Positions 31,095 to 41,279 of a stretch of 64,000 nucleotides of DNA are shown one piece after another; positions within the stretch are counted from its first letter, which is position 1, and the number at the start of each line of letters is the position of its first letter. Source of the stretch: Dolomedes plantarius (lineage: Eukaryota; Arthropoda; Arachnida; Araneae; Dolomedidae); assembly GCA_907164885.2 (NCBI GenBank), contig OU015495.1:1392230-1456229 (forward strand), written 5' to 3'. The translations under genes and the position numbers were made by a program. The notes beneath the pieces were generated by a model. That model saw nothing but the letters and a program-made list of their open reading frames with translations, made no database searches and was not told the DNA's origin.

Positions 31095-32484
31095 GGCTGA
31101 GGGCAGTAATTTTTGACTTTGCCCTTGTTAAAGGTATCCCTCATGATCTGTTCATTGACTCCATTTGCGACCTGTCCTCTGACCACAATCCTGTGTTACT
31201 TAAAATCTCCCTCGACCACAATCCGCTTAATATTAAACAGAAAAGCTTTTCTAGCTGGTCTAAATTCAAAAACATCCTCGCTAGTAACCCCTTTGTCCAC
31301 CCTGTTGTTAATGGTATTGATGATATTGACGATCTCGTCAATAGTATCACTTATGATATTAACTTTAGCCTATTTAACAGTACCCAAATCATTCCCCCTA
31401 GTAATAAATCCAACGCTGACCCTAACTTAAAATTACTGATAAACAACAAAAACAAAGCGCGTAAGAATTGGCAACATAATAAAACTGATATCAATAAAAC
31501 TATAATGAATAACGCTCAGCAGGACCTTAAATATTGCTTAAAAGACAAAACCAATTCTAACTGGGAGCAGTTTATTATTTGTCTTGACACTACAAACAAT
31601 TCTATTTGGCGTGCGGCCAAAAGATTAAAAAACCAATTTAATACCATTCCCCCTCTTAAAATCCCCAATTCCAATTCTCATGCTAGCACTGAATTCGAAA
31701 AATGTAACCTTATTGCTAAAACTCTTTCTCATTATTTTGCTCCAAACCCCCCTCAAAATTCCAGCACTGAAAACATTGCCAAGACTAATTTCGATCTCTT
31801 TAATAATACGCATCACGATAGTCCCACCCCTTTTATAGTTCCTGTTGACGTTAAAGATATTATTAAAAATCTCCCCAGAAGGAAGTCCCCTGGAGATGAT
31901 GGTATCACTCATACTATGCTTAAGCATCTCCTTCCTCATTATATCTGCAAAATTACCGTTCTCATAATTTCTATTTTTAAATTTCAGTATTTCCCTCCTA
32001 AATGGAAAAATTCCATTATTGTTCCAATTCGCAAACCCGGTAAACCCCCTACTTCGTCCGATAGTTATCGTCCTATTACCTTATTAAACACTATTAGCAA
32101 AATTACTGAAAAATTTCTTGCCCTCGAAATTAACAAACATCTGGATGCCAATAACATTATTATTCCCTATCAATTCGGTTTTCGAAAATCTCTTTCTGCT
32201 GCACATCAGGCCTACCGTATCACTGAGATCCTAACCCAAGCTAAAATTAATAAAATGTCCTCCGCTGCCCTTTTTCTGGATGTTGCACACGTTTTCGACC
32301 GAATGTGGATTGATGGTCTCATCCATAAGCTTAACAACAACAACTTTCCCTCCCAGCTTATTAAAATTATCTCCTCCTATTTAAGTATTCGTACCTTTCA
32401 GGTAAAAATCAATAATACTTTATCCGATCCCTATCCCATTTTTACTGGGGTTCCTCAAGGTTCTCTTATTGGTCCCACCGATGT
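31095..32484 (+). pseudogene. Jockey-like non-LTR ORF2 fragment (EN end and RT)
   Basis: The frame starts inside the APE-type endonuclease: FDFALVKGIPHDLFIDSICD then SDHNPV, the conserved C-terminal endonuclease motif. It continues through a linker into RT: RKSPGDDGIT, SYRPITLLNTISKITEK, YQFGFRKSLSAAHQA, LFLDVAHVFDRMW (the first catalytic Asp block) and TGVPQGSLIGP. It stops before the YADD block, where a mariner fragment begins at about 32484 in the same frame. The element is 5'-truncated and lacks its 3' part, so it is inactive. Confidence 0.9.
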
Positions 32485-33345
32485 TGATAACGACCAAATA
32501 AAGGCCTTGATCGAATCAAATCCACGTTAAACGACACGAAATATTGCAGAAACGTGAACATTTATCATTCAAGCGTTCACGACCACCTGGAGAAGTTGGG
32601 ATAGGTAAGCAAGCTCTGCATTTCCGTTCCTCATGAACTCACAGTAGTTCAGTTGACGCAGCGTATAAACATCTGCAATACACTCCTTAAACGTAAAGAA
32701 AACGATCTTTTTTTTTAAACGACTGGTAACAGGATGAGAATGGGATTGTTTACAACAATGTGGTTCGCAAATGGTCTTGGTCCTGACGTGATGATTCACC
32801 TCAAATGACTTCGAAAGCAGACATTCATCGGAGGATGGTTATGTTCTCAGTGTGGTGGGAATTTTGAGGGTGCCGTATTTTTCGAGTTCCTACTAAGGAA
32901 CCAAACAATTATTTCGAATGTGTACTGTCGGCAATTGGATACTTTGAACGAATCCATCATCCAGAAAAATCCAGAGCTCATTAATCGTAAAGGAGTTGTG
33001 TTCCATCATGACAACACGCGACCACACGCAAGTTTGATCACCCGTCAGAAATTATTGGAGCTCGGATGGGATGTGTTGGATGGGATGTGATCTTTATCAT
33101 AACCCCAGAAAACTTTCGAAGTTACTTTACGAGGCATCTACTGCAAAAATAATGAGAATGTATTTATTATGGCAAGTTTGGTATAACCAGTGGCTCACGC
33201 TAGATTTTTGTTTGGGAGGAATAGGAAATGAAATTCTTGAGAAGTATGTGTGTAGGAGTAATCTTTTCGGATACACAAAAATGTGTACAAATGTTCAACT
33301 TTGTCATATTCAGGCAACATATTATGGATTAATTATGTTTTAAAA
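32484..33345 (+). pseudogene. mariner transposase fragment, degraded
   Basis: Starts with DVDNDQIKALIESNPR, part of the N-terminal helix-turn-helix region, then EIAETLNIYHSSVHDHLEKLG and a VPHELT block after a stop. The second catalytic region is readable at about 32985-33080 as GVVFHHDNTRPHASLITRQK. Stops and frameshifts are frequent and the third acidic block was not found. No terminal repeats were recognised, so it is a partial copy; its first residues are fused in frame to the preceding RT. Confidence 0.82.
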
Positions 33346-34061
33346 TGACTCTGTGAATCATTATCTGGAATATTCTCATTTCTCGGGTGGTAGAATAAAG
33401 CAAATCCATACTCGTAGATGAAACATAAGCCCTTTATTATCACTATTTGTATTATACTGCTTGTTAATGAAATGGGCTTCGAGGCGGAAGTCTGGCTAAC
33501 GGCTCTAAGCCAGACTACAAAATCAAACCGTTGTAGAGATAACACTTTCCGCATCTTTCCAGGGAAAAAAATAGAGTCTGCTTTAAAACAAATTCGTGAA
33601 GAGAATAAGGTTCCAGGTAAAGAGGATTGGGGGGGGGGCTTAGCTAGCAGTAGAACGAGTAATAATTTTAAACGTGAATAACTGTGCTCGTAAACAGGTT
33701 AGATTTCCTACATCCTCAGAGTTCTTTTTTAACTCTATGTCAATCATGACGATCTGCATTTTTAAAAATCCTTGTCTCAAAAACATTTTTTCCGATCTTC
33801 TGACTATTATTCCTTTTCCATCTGTGTCCCGTTTTAACCCTTTGGGAATTTGGATGCCGAGCCAATCTCGAAAACTTAAACATCTTTTAAAAAAAAAAAA
33901 AAGCGCGTACAAAAGAGACTGTGAACCTGCCCCTTGTTTTTGTACCCTTTTCACATTTTTTTTCATTTTGGGGAAGAAGAGGAAATCACATGCAGTAGAT
34001 TAGAAAGGCTGTTACATTTTTCTCCCCAACAGGTTTCGCACTATGAGCTTTGAGGCAGAGG
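33346..34061. other. unassigned spacer
   Basis: No gene recognised. It includes a run of nine G at about 33628-33636 and a run of A at 33889-33902. The open frames on both strands are short and low in complexity. Confidence 0.4.
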
Positions 34062-34334
34062 GTACTGTAACGACTCCCGTACAATAGCGAATATTTTGTG
34101 CGTGGAAATTTCGGGAAGACCAACCAACGCGCGTTTTGTGCACGTAAGTGATTTAGACGGCTGGAGACATTCAGTCTTGGCGACATAAAGACCGGAAGCG
34201 CTACCGACAGCTCACAGAACAATTCGCCGGCTTCAAAAAGGAAGTTGTCGATCGGAGGCGCCTGGTCGTCTGGGAGCGTAAGTGAATAAAAAAAGGCGGT
34301 GTTTTCCAGACATTTCGAGAACGTTCAGCAGTGG

Positions 34335-34342
34335 TATATAAA
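34335..34342 (+). promoter_or_regulatory. TATA box in solo LTR
   Basis: TATATAAA followed about 30 bases later by a GC-richer start region, as expected for the U3/R boundary of an LTR. Confidence 0.5.
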
Positions 34343-34982
34343 GTCGCCGGACGCGAGTTGAGTTTATGTCAGTGATTCAGAGATTAAGTTATTCAGAGTG
34401 ACGCTGGAGCCGGAGACAAAGAGATACTGTCGAGCCCAGATAGACTTAAATGAGCGCAGAGACAACTCAAGTCTGACCTTCCTCGTCGATGCCGTGAACC
34501 CACGAATTTAATCTTTTTATATACAGTGGACGCTCGTTAATTCGAACTCGGTTATTTCGAACTTTCGGTTAATTCGAACTAATCCAAAGGCCCCCAAAAA
34601 CTTGTATTGGAATTAATGTTAAAAATATCTCATTAATTCGAACTAAATTTTTATCACTTCGGTTAATTCGAACTAAAAATTTGACAAAAAAAAATTCTTT
34701 TTCCTCGTTTAACGGAGAAAATACACGCTGTATTTATTATTTTGTGTGTCAAAATCATCTGTATTTCTTTTCTGTGTAAAGAGGCACATGCCTGCATTCC
34801 TAGACTATTGCATTTCCGCTAAACATTAGGGACATGAGTGCTTAACAGACAAAGCGATTTTCCGTTATTTGTATCGATTTTCTTAGAATTTCAGAAAAAC
34901 CATTCTTTACTACAGATTCTAGGGATCTGCGTCAGTTATGCTTGCAGTGCAGACAAGTTAATGTAATCTAGTTTTTCTTCTT

Positions 34983-35157
34983 GGTTTGGTTTGGACCGCT
35001 GCGGTTAACTTTTTGCTTTACGAGGGCTAATTAGACCGGGACCTACAGTTTAAAGCCGATTCCGAACGGCTACAAGCATCCATGCCAACAGTAGGACTCG
35101 AATCCACAGGATCTGAACCGAATGCCAGCGCCCTAGCCATTCGGCCATCGCCTGGCA
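34983..35157 (-). repeat. tRNA-derived SINE, copy 2
   Basis: Reverse copy of the family at 2515-2693, with TGGCCGAATGGCTAGG and GATTCGAGTCC boxes. It lies inside pogo and inside the duplicated block, so copy 3 is the same insertion event. Confidence 0.85.
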
Positions 35158-35194
35158 ACTTTTTCTACCTCAGTGTGTGGTGTAAAAGTATAAA

Positions 35195-35485
35195 AATTCA
35201 GGATATCTACACGTAGAAAGTACAAAACCCTAACTTTGGAGACAAAGGTAGAAATTTTATAGAAAGAAGAGAATGGAGAATGTAAAACAAAGTTAGCAGC
35301 TGACTATGGAATTAAAAAAAATATCTTGTGAACTTATTTGAAAAACAAGGAGTCAATTTTAGATTGATGGGAAAAATTAAAATTTGCTAGAGGAAGGAAA
35401 CGCATGAGAAATGCGTCCCAAGAAGATCTAGAAAAGGCTCTACTGCTATGGTTCCAGGATGTTAGATCTCGAAATTTTCCGATAA
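35195..35485 (+). pseudogene. pogo transposase N-terminal part, left copy
   Basis: Broken frames give YGIKKN and LFEKQGVNF of the psq/CENPB-type DNA-binding domain, then ASQEDLEKALLLWFQDVRSR. The reading is cut at 35485 where the retroelement begins; the same sequence continues correctly in the right copy after 40008. Confidence 0.75.
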
Positions 35486-35712
35486 GCGTAAGCTTAGCGT
35501 CGTCCCACCTTGAAGGCATCCAACTCAGAGTTTATGAAGACTGGCCGCCGCGAGGGAGCACATCCCAAGCTCCGACACTCAGCACATATGCAACTTTACC
35601 GAGTCACTCCACCTGGCCAACCGCCTGCAGAACGACTTTTTCGCTACATCACAACACAGACTTTATTAAAAATACATACAGCAAACAACAAATACATACA
35701 TCGAAAATAGTT

Positions 35713-38673
35713 CTATGGCAATTGGACATGTTCGTCCATGAGCCTTTTAACGATTTTGTTTACTACTTTGCCAAAGTAGTAATCGTTATATAACTTGTAC
35801 TTTGTCCATTGACTTGCATTCCCTGGCAGGTCGGCACGCAAGTCAGCAAAGTTTCTGCAATCGAATAGACAGTGCTCGACTGTCTGGATCTCGCCACAAC
35901 TGCATCTGTCCGATTTCCCGAAGAATTTGGCCTGATACTGGCCAAAGCTGCCGTGCCCAGTGATCGCCTGGTTCCTCAGGAAGTCACATTGGACTCTATC
36001 CAAGCTGACTTTCTGGAATATCTCCTGCGTCCGCCTGCCTTTGGTGGACTCATTCCACCTTTCTTGCCATGTTTTTAAGGCATCTTTCATAAGAATGCCT
36101 TTAAGCTGGTTCTTAGTCAGCTTATAGCCATTATTGATGGTGGGAAGCTGAGTCGCTCTTTTGGCGATCTCATCCACCTCTTCGTTGTTGCTATTACCGG
36201 CATGGGCTTTCACCCAGTGCCAAGTAATATATAAGCCGTTAATAATGATACTCCTTTTTAGGTTTTCCACCAGCCGACATTTAAAGCTCTTTGCTCTGAG
36301 CGCCTGTAGTGCGCTCATGGAGTCCGTGAAGACATCGAACTCGTCGGTTCGCGACCTTATTGCATCCTCTATTACCATTTCTATCGCTCTTAACTCAGCC
36401 TGATAAGAGGAGCTGTGATCTGAGTTCCTCTCCATTAGGTCATAGAGCCTTACGTTGTTGTCATACTTGACAACTCCTGATCCGACTTTGCCTTCCATCT
36501 TTGAGCCGTCTGTGTAGTACTGTGTACTGCACCCTGGCTCTAGATTGGTCGACCAGTCAATGCTGCTGATATCCTTGATGGAATGGATATCGAAGTTTCT
36601 CACTTCGCAGCTTTCCCCGTCGAGCTTAAGACCGTTAAGGTCATACACTCCGTTCTCATTATGGATCAGGTGAATAGTCCTCTCCATTTTGGCTCTAATG
36701 TCCAGAGGCAGACACCCCGCCAGGACGGCGAGTGTGTCCGTAGCTACTGTTTTGTAACACTTTGTCAAGAGCAGCAGAAACGGTCTTTGGATCTGCAAAA
36801 GCTTGTCATTGAGTCTCCTTGTGGTGTTGTACCACGACGGCACTCCGTAAAGCAAGACCTTTTCAACGACTAGCTGGTAGATCTCCTTTGCGACGAGTGG
36901 TTTAATGCCCCAAGTCTTCCTGGAGTATCTCAGGAGCTTGTGCATGACAGCCAGAGCCCTTTCCTTGGCGTTCTCAAGGTGGGCGTTGAAGTTGAGTTGG
37001 TTATCAATGATAACCCCCAAATACTTCACCTCCTTCTCATACTTGATACTTTGGCCACACAGCTTTAAGGTTGGCCTCCTAAGATTTCTTGTGCTCGGTC
37101 CCACAACCGTGAAGTTGCACTTGCCAATATTGAACTTCAGTTCATTGTGGTTTGCCCAACTCTCGCACCTGGCCAGCGCTCTGCTGGCCAGATCTGTGAA
37201 CCTGTACACTGCCTTACTGCTGATGAGGATGACCAAGTCATCTGCGAAAGCTTGAATGTGGAAATCCTCGTTGTCCTCTTCTGCCTTGGGAAGGTCGTTG
37301 ATCACTAAAAGCCAGAGAATGGGTCCCAAGGAGGAACCTTGGGGCACTCCCACGTTGTACTTCCACTCCCCTTGACCCAGCTTTATGCTGCGGTCTCGGA
37401 GATAATCGACAATTAAGTACTTGAGATTCATTTCCATATTTAAGCTCATTATGGCCTCTATCACACGTATCGGGTTGATAGAGTTAAAGGCGTTTTGTAT
37501 GTCGAGCGTGATCATACAAGTAAACAGCTTGCTCCGCTTGTTTTCGCCAATGATCCCAAGTACCCTTTTTAGGGCATCGTTAGTGCTCCTATTTCTCCGG
37601 AAGCCATACTGCTCTTTCGAGAGTACCCCGTTCGACTCTAGGAACTCCACAAGTCTGTTTGTGATCAACTTGTCCAGCACCTTCCCCATTACTGGGAGGA
37701 GGCATATAGGACGATATGCGTTCGGCATAGTTGGATCTTTTCCCTCTTTGGGGAAATAAACCACCTTCGCTTTTTTCCAGGTGTTAGGGAACTTCATCAT
37801 TTTCAGGCACTTATTATACAGGTTGCCCAGTAGCCAGGCGTCCACTTGGTGCAATTCCTCCACAATCGAGAGCGTGAGCCCATCGAATCCCGGAGCCTTC
37901 CCCTTAGACATGTTATCCAAAGTCAAGTCAATCTCATCGATCGTGATGAGATCATGAGCCTCTTGGACAGCGACTCTGGGATAATGAACATTGTCAATGT
38001 TCTTGAAGTGGTGTTGAGCCAATAATAACTCCACTTCACACTCGTCATGCGTTAAGTCTCCGTCCGATTTCTTGAGTTCCTTGGCGCAGTCCCCTCTGCC
38101 ACTCTTAGGAACTGTAAACGTCACATTGCCAAATATGTCTTTGGACGTCACCCCTTCGAGAAAATCTCGGAACGACTTCCTTTTGGCCGCCAGTTTGGCT
38201 CGCCTATAAGATGCTCTTTCCCTTTTGAAGATCTCCATGTTCTGGGCCCTTTCTTGGGGATCACTGATCTTTTGAGCCCTCCTCCTGAGAGCTCTGACCT
38301 TTTTGCGATGAGTCGCCAAGCTTGGAGACCACCAATAGGCATTCCTTTTCAGACAGCCCTTCCTCTTACGGTGCTTGCTACACATTTCGTGTAGCTTGTC
38401 ATTGATGTTCATGACTGCCTCCTCGGGATCGAGGGCCTCCACCGTTTCTCTGAGAGCATTAGCCTCCTTTCGGAGTTCAGCTCTGAACTCCATCCACTTC
38501 ATGGATCTAATGTCCCATTTTAGATTATTGGGCTGTCTGTGGCCTGTGTCAAGGCCACTTAACTCAAACTGAATCCCATTGTGGTCCGTCAGCACAAAGT
38601 CATCTGAGACTCTCCAGTTGGAGATCCTTTCCTCTTCGATACCAATGGTTATCGCGAGGTCGACCCAGCCCAT
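35713..38673 (-). CDS. RT and RNase H of the I-group retrotransposon
   Basis: 986 residues with no internal stop. The first 35 residues are the end of the endonuclease (VLTDHNGIQ, a SDH-type motif). RT follows: KGKAPGFDGLTLSI (about 258), AYRPICLLPVMGKVLDKL (about 319), EQYGFRRNRSTNDAL (about 354), ITLDIQNAFNSI (about 388), VGVPQGSSLGPILWLLVIND (about 441) and QAFADDLVIL with FADD at 476-479. RNase H has YYTDGSKMEG (D722), E760, DVFTDSMSA (D784) and WVKAHAGN with D834, a complete set. Near the end DRCSCGEIQTVEHCLFDC is a zinc-type motif. The nominal ATG is internal; the real protein is entered from the endonuclease. Confidence 0.92.
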   Translation of the reverse strand: MGWVDLAITIGIEEERISNWRVSDDFVLTDHNGIQFELSGLDTGHRQPNNLKWDIRSMKWMEFRAELRKEANALRETVEALDPEEAVMNINDKLHEMCSKHRKRKGCLKRNAYWWSPSLATHRKKVRALRRRAQKISDPQERAQNMEIFKRERASYRRAKLAAKRKSFRDFLEGVTSKDIFGNVTFTVPKSGRGDCAKELKKSDGDLTHDECEVELLLAQHHFKNIDNVHYPRVAVQEAHDLITIDEIDLTLDNMSKGKAPGFDGLTLSIVEELHQVDAWLLGNLYNKCLKMMKFPNTWKKAKVVYFPKEGKDPTMPNAYRPICLLPVMGKVLDKLITNRLVEFLESNGVLSKEQYGFRRNRSTNDALKRVLGIIGENKRSKLFTCMITLDIQNAFNSINPIRVIEAIMSLNMEMNLKYLIVDYLRDRSIKLGQGEWKYNVGVPQGSSLGPILWLLVINDLPKAEEDNEDFHIQAFADDLVILISSKAVYRFTDLASRALARCESWANHNELKFNIGKCNFTVVGPSTRNLRRPTLKLCGQSIKYEKEVKYLGVIIDNQLNFNAHLENAKERALAVMHKLLRYSRKTWGIKPLVAKEIYQLVVEKVLLYGVPSWYNTTRRLNDKLLQIQRPFLLLLTKCYKTVATDTLAVLAGCLPLDIRAKMERTIHLIHNENGVYDLNGLKLDGESCEVRNFDIHSIKDISSIDWSTNLEPGCSTQYYTDGSKMEGKVGSGVVKYDNNVRLYDLMERNSDHSSSYQAELRAIEMVIEDAIRSRTDEFDVFTDSMSALQALRAKSFKCRLVENLKRSIIINGLYITWHWVKAHAGNSNNEEVDEIAKRATQLPTINNGYKLTKNQLKGILMKDALKTWQERWNESTKGRRTQEIFQKVSLDRVQCDFLRNQAITGHGSFGQYQAKFFGKSDRCSCGEIQTVEHCLFDCRNFADLRADLPGNASQWTKYKLYNDYYFGKVVNKIVKRLMDEHVQLP

Positions 38674-39111
38674 CCCAAACGGTCCGTTATAGGTGGGGGG
38701 GGGCTGTTTGGGTCGTTTAGGATGTGTGCACCGTAGTGCGCCACCATGCTCAAGATCGTAATTCCCCTTTCATTAGTAGGCCTAGGGCCCCAGACAGAAG
38801 ACTTCGCATTGAAGTCGCCCATAATAATTGACTTTGCGTCAGTATTGTCCAGGATGGACCTGAGATAACTCATTTGGGGCTCCGTTCTATCGTCATCCCC
38901 CCTGGGTGAGGGGGGTAGATAGACTGTGATAACGTTATACCATTCCCCTAGTAGCTGTACTCGGGCTGCTACCAAGTACTCCGTCACCATCAGGTTGAGC
39001 ATTTTGTGCCTCCTCTTTATTGCTAGGGCAGCCTTGGGGCTGCAGCTGTGTGCTATTACTGCGTACGTGTTCGGTATGCCAGTGACATGCTCGTCCTCTC
39101 TGGAATAGTAC
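38649..39111 (-). pseudogene. APE endonuclease C-terminal part of the I-group element
   Basis: Minus frame with YYSREDEHVTGIPNTYAVI and IIMGDFNAKSSVWG, the GDFNA motif of AP-like endonucleases. It shifts out of frame in a run of nine C (sense strand, 38695-38703); ten would keep it in frame with the RT. The N-terminal half of the endonuclease is missing because the copy is 5'-truncated. Confidence 0.87.
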
Positions 39112-40008
39112 GGCCCCAAAAAACTTGTATTGGAATTAATGTTAAAAATATCTCATTAATTCGAACTAAATTTTTATCACTTCGGTTAATTCGAACTAAA
39201 AATTTGACAAAAAAAAATTCTTTTTCCTCGTTTAACGGAGAAAATACACGCTGTATTTATTATTTTGTGTGTCAAAATCATCTGTATTTCTTTTCTGTGT
39301 AAAGAGGCACATGCCTGCATTCCTAGACTATTGCATTTCCGCTAAACATTAGGGACATGAGTGCTTAACAGACAAAGCGATTTTCCGTTATTTGTATCGA
39401 TTTTCTTAGAATTTCAGAAAAACCATTCTTTACTACAGATTCTAGGGATCTGCGTCAGTTATGCTTGCAGTGCAGACAAGTTAATGTAATCTAGTTTTTC
39501 TTCTTGGTTTGGTTTGGACCGCTGCGGTTAACTTTTTGCTTTACGAGGGCTAATTAGACCGGGACCTACAGTTTAAAGCCGATTCCGAACGGCTACAAGC
39601 ATCCATGCCAACAGTAGGACTCGAATCCACAGGATCTGAACCTAATGCCAGCGCCCTAGCCATTCGGCCATCGCCTGGCAACTTTTTCTACCTCAGTGTG
39701 TGGTGTAAAAGTATAAAAATTCAGGATATCTACACGTAGAAAGTACAAAACCCTAACTTTGGAGACAAAGGTAGAAATTTTATAGAAAGAAGAGAATGGA
39801 GAATGTAAAACAAAGTTAGCAGCTGACTATGGAATTAAAAAAAATATCTTGTGAACTTATTTGAAAAACAAGGAGTCAATTTTAGATTGATGGGAAAAAT
39901 TAAAATTTGCTAGAGGAAGGAAACGCATGAGAAATGCGTCCCAAGAAGATCTAGAAAAGGCTCTACTGCTATGGTTCCAGGATGTTAGATCTCGAAATTT
40001 TCCGATAA
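39112..40008 (+). repeat. 897-bp direct repeat, right copy
   Basis: Second copy of 34589-35485. After its end at 40008 the pogo sequence continues (AATGGGCCTTTAG), so the original element reads left flank to 35485 or right copy to 40008 and onward. Confidence 0.92.
39506..39680 (-). repeat. tRNA-derived SINE, copy 3 (duplicate of copy 2)
   Basis: Same as 34983-35157 with one visible base difference; it is part of the 897-bp repeat and not a separate insertion. Confidence 0.87.
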
Positions 40009-40451
40009 ATGGGCCTTTAGTGCAGACGAAGGCTGATGAATTGGCAAGTCGAATGGGTATTGAAGATTTTAAATGCAGTGATGGAGGGATTTCGCAATTT
40101 AATTAAGGCACAATATTTCTTATCAAACTGTTTGTGGCCAAAGCTCTGATGTAAACGAAGACGTATGCACTAATTTCGGTACGAAACTGCCAGGGCTTTT
40201 CTCTACTTACCTGCCGAAAGATATTTTTTAATGCGGACGAAACTGCATTTTTTTATAAACTCTTGCCAAACAAGACATTACATTCTAAAGGGGATGCTTG
40301 CGTAGGAGATAAAAGCAGTAAAGAGAGGATTATAGCTTTAGTTTGTGCTAATACGGAGGGGATCGAAAAGCTTAAATTATTAGTGATTGGAAAGTCCAAG
40401 AATCCACGAAGTCTTAAAGGAATTAAAACACTGCCAGTTGATCCAACGTAA
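39718..40451 (+). pseudogene. pogo transposase, right copy with catalytic region
   Basis: After the repeated N-terminal part the frame passes into GPLVQTKADELASRMGIEDF and, after stops and shifts, NADETAFFYKLLPNKTL with the first catalytic Asp of the Tigger DDE domain, then SKERIIALVCANTEG and LVIGKSKNPRSLKGIKTLPV. A stop follows at 40449-40451. The rest of the catalytic domain is missing, so it is a degraded, internally deleted Tigger transposase. Confidence 0.85.
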
Positions 40452-40897
40452 AAATGTTTACTTCAAATCGAGAAGCTGGCTGAATAATGTAGGCATCATA
40501 AACAGAACCAAACATCCATTTTACACTTTTTCCCCAAACTGTAATTCATATTTTTAATTAAAGTTTACTTTCTACTGCATATCTTCTGCTTCATTTTATG
40601 ATTAAGGTAAGTCTATATTGCTTTTTAATATGTTTAACTTTAGATAGCATAGTATAATATATTTTCTGAGGTTATACATACCAGGAGGATTTTTCTTCTT
40701 TAGTGATACACTTTTAAAGTTATATATTTTCTCTTAACATCGGATAATTCGAACTTTTTTCTGAGAACCTTTGAGTTCGAATTAACGAGCGTACACTGCA
40801 TATTGTAAATAGCCTGTATTTAGTCGAGAAATGCAATTAAAGCATTAAATACAAAAAGGCTGGCAGTCTTTTATTTAAGGCAAAGTCCTTACAGTAC

Positions 40898-41085
40898 ATA
40901 CCGCAGTGCAACATTTAAGACCAGAGCATCCTCCGATAAAAATGTTGATTGGCGGTTCCAGTTTAAAGAATTTGTGGACTAATCACTTTTCAAATACTCA
41001 GGTTTCATCCTCAGCTGTGAAGAAGAGTTAACAGGGCCGTTGTGCGGTCCAATGTTCCTTTTGCAAGGCGACTGTGACAAGAGGG
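40898..41085. other. spacer, nothing recognised
   Basis: Short stretch between the solo LTR and the MITE at 41089. No gene. Confidence 0.5.
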
Positions 41086-41088
41086 TTA

Positions 41089-41276
41089 GGGCCTGTTCAC
41101 ATAGGAGTCCGTGCGTTGCGTTGCGTTAAAGGATGATTGAGTTGCGTTAAAGATGACGTTGATATGAAAATAAACCAATCATAGGCGTTAAAAATTTCGT
41201 TGCTAATCGTTTGGAGGTTTGTCATTGGTTAAATATATTTTAACGCTACGCAACGGGATCCTGTGTGAACAGGCCC
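41089..41276. mobile_element. PIF/Harbinger-like MITE
   Basis: 188 bp with terminal repeats GGGCCTGTTCACA..AGGA and the reverse at the right, flanked by TTA on both sides (41086-41088 and 41277-41279). A 3-bp TTA duplication fits PIF/Harbinger. The interior has GTTGCGTTGCGTTAAAG repeats and no frame. Confidence 0.87.
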
Positions 41277-41279
41277 TTA

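Larger units (their letters stand above)
34589..35485 (+). repeat. 897-bp direct repeat, left copy
   Basis: Pogo sequence from GGCCCCCAAAAACTTG to TTTTCCGATAA. It recurs at 39112-40008 with only about two or three visible differences, and the I-like retrotransposon lies exactly between the copies. It includes SINE copy 2 and the start of the pogo transposase. Confidence 0.92.
35486..39111 (-). mobile_element. I-group non-LTR retrotransposon, 5'-truncated
   Basis: 3626 bp on the minus strand, starting inside the endonuclease at 39111 and ending at 35486 with no poly-A tail. Coding order is APE endonuclease, RT, RNase H and a C-terminal Cys/His motif. RNase H after RT places it in the I group (I, LOA or related). 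The only coding break seen is a frameshift in a G/C homopolymer. It is flanked by the 897-bp repeat. Confidence 0.88.
34524..40798 (+). mobile_element. Tigger/pogo transposon, interrupted
   Basis: Terminal repeats: left CAGTGGACGCTCGTTAATTC, right (reversed) CAGTGTACGCTCGTTAATTC. Subterminal TTCGAACT motifs repeat near both ends, as in Tigger elements. TA precedes the left end; the right flank is CA, probably a mutated TA. The transposase has frameshifts. An I-group retrotransposon with an 897-bp duplicated flank occupies 35486-39111; the reconstituted length is about 1.75 kb. A SINE is inserted near 34983. Confidence 0.88.
34066..40893 (+). mobile_element. solo LTR, split by a pogo element
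   Basis: Starts TGTAACGACTCCC and ends AAAGTCCTTACA, with gtac on both sides (34062-34065 and 40894-40897). It has a TATA box (TATATAAA, 34335-34342) at a normal place for an LTR promoter. Without the nested insertion it is about 550 bp. No internal coding region adjoins it, so it is a solo LTR left by recombination. Related LTR-end relics lie at about 2341 and 2755. Confidence 0.82.

Noticed and set aside
19293..32484. The two Jockey-like pieces as halves of one split insertion
   Set aside because: One piece ends and the other begins near the same RT block, but both seem to contain some of the GVP-to-SVL segment and they are in the wrong order, so separate copies are more likely.
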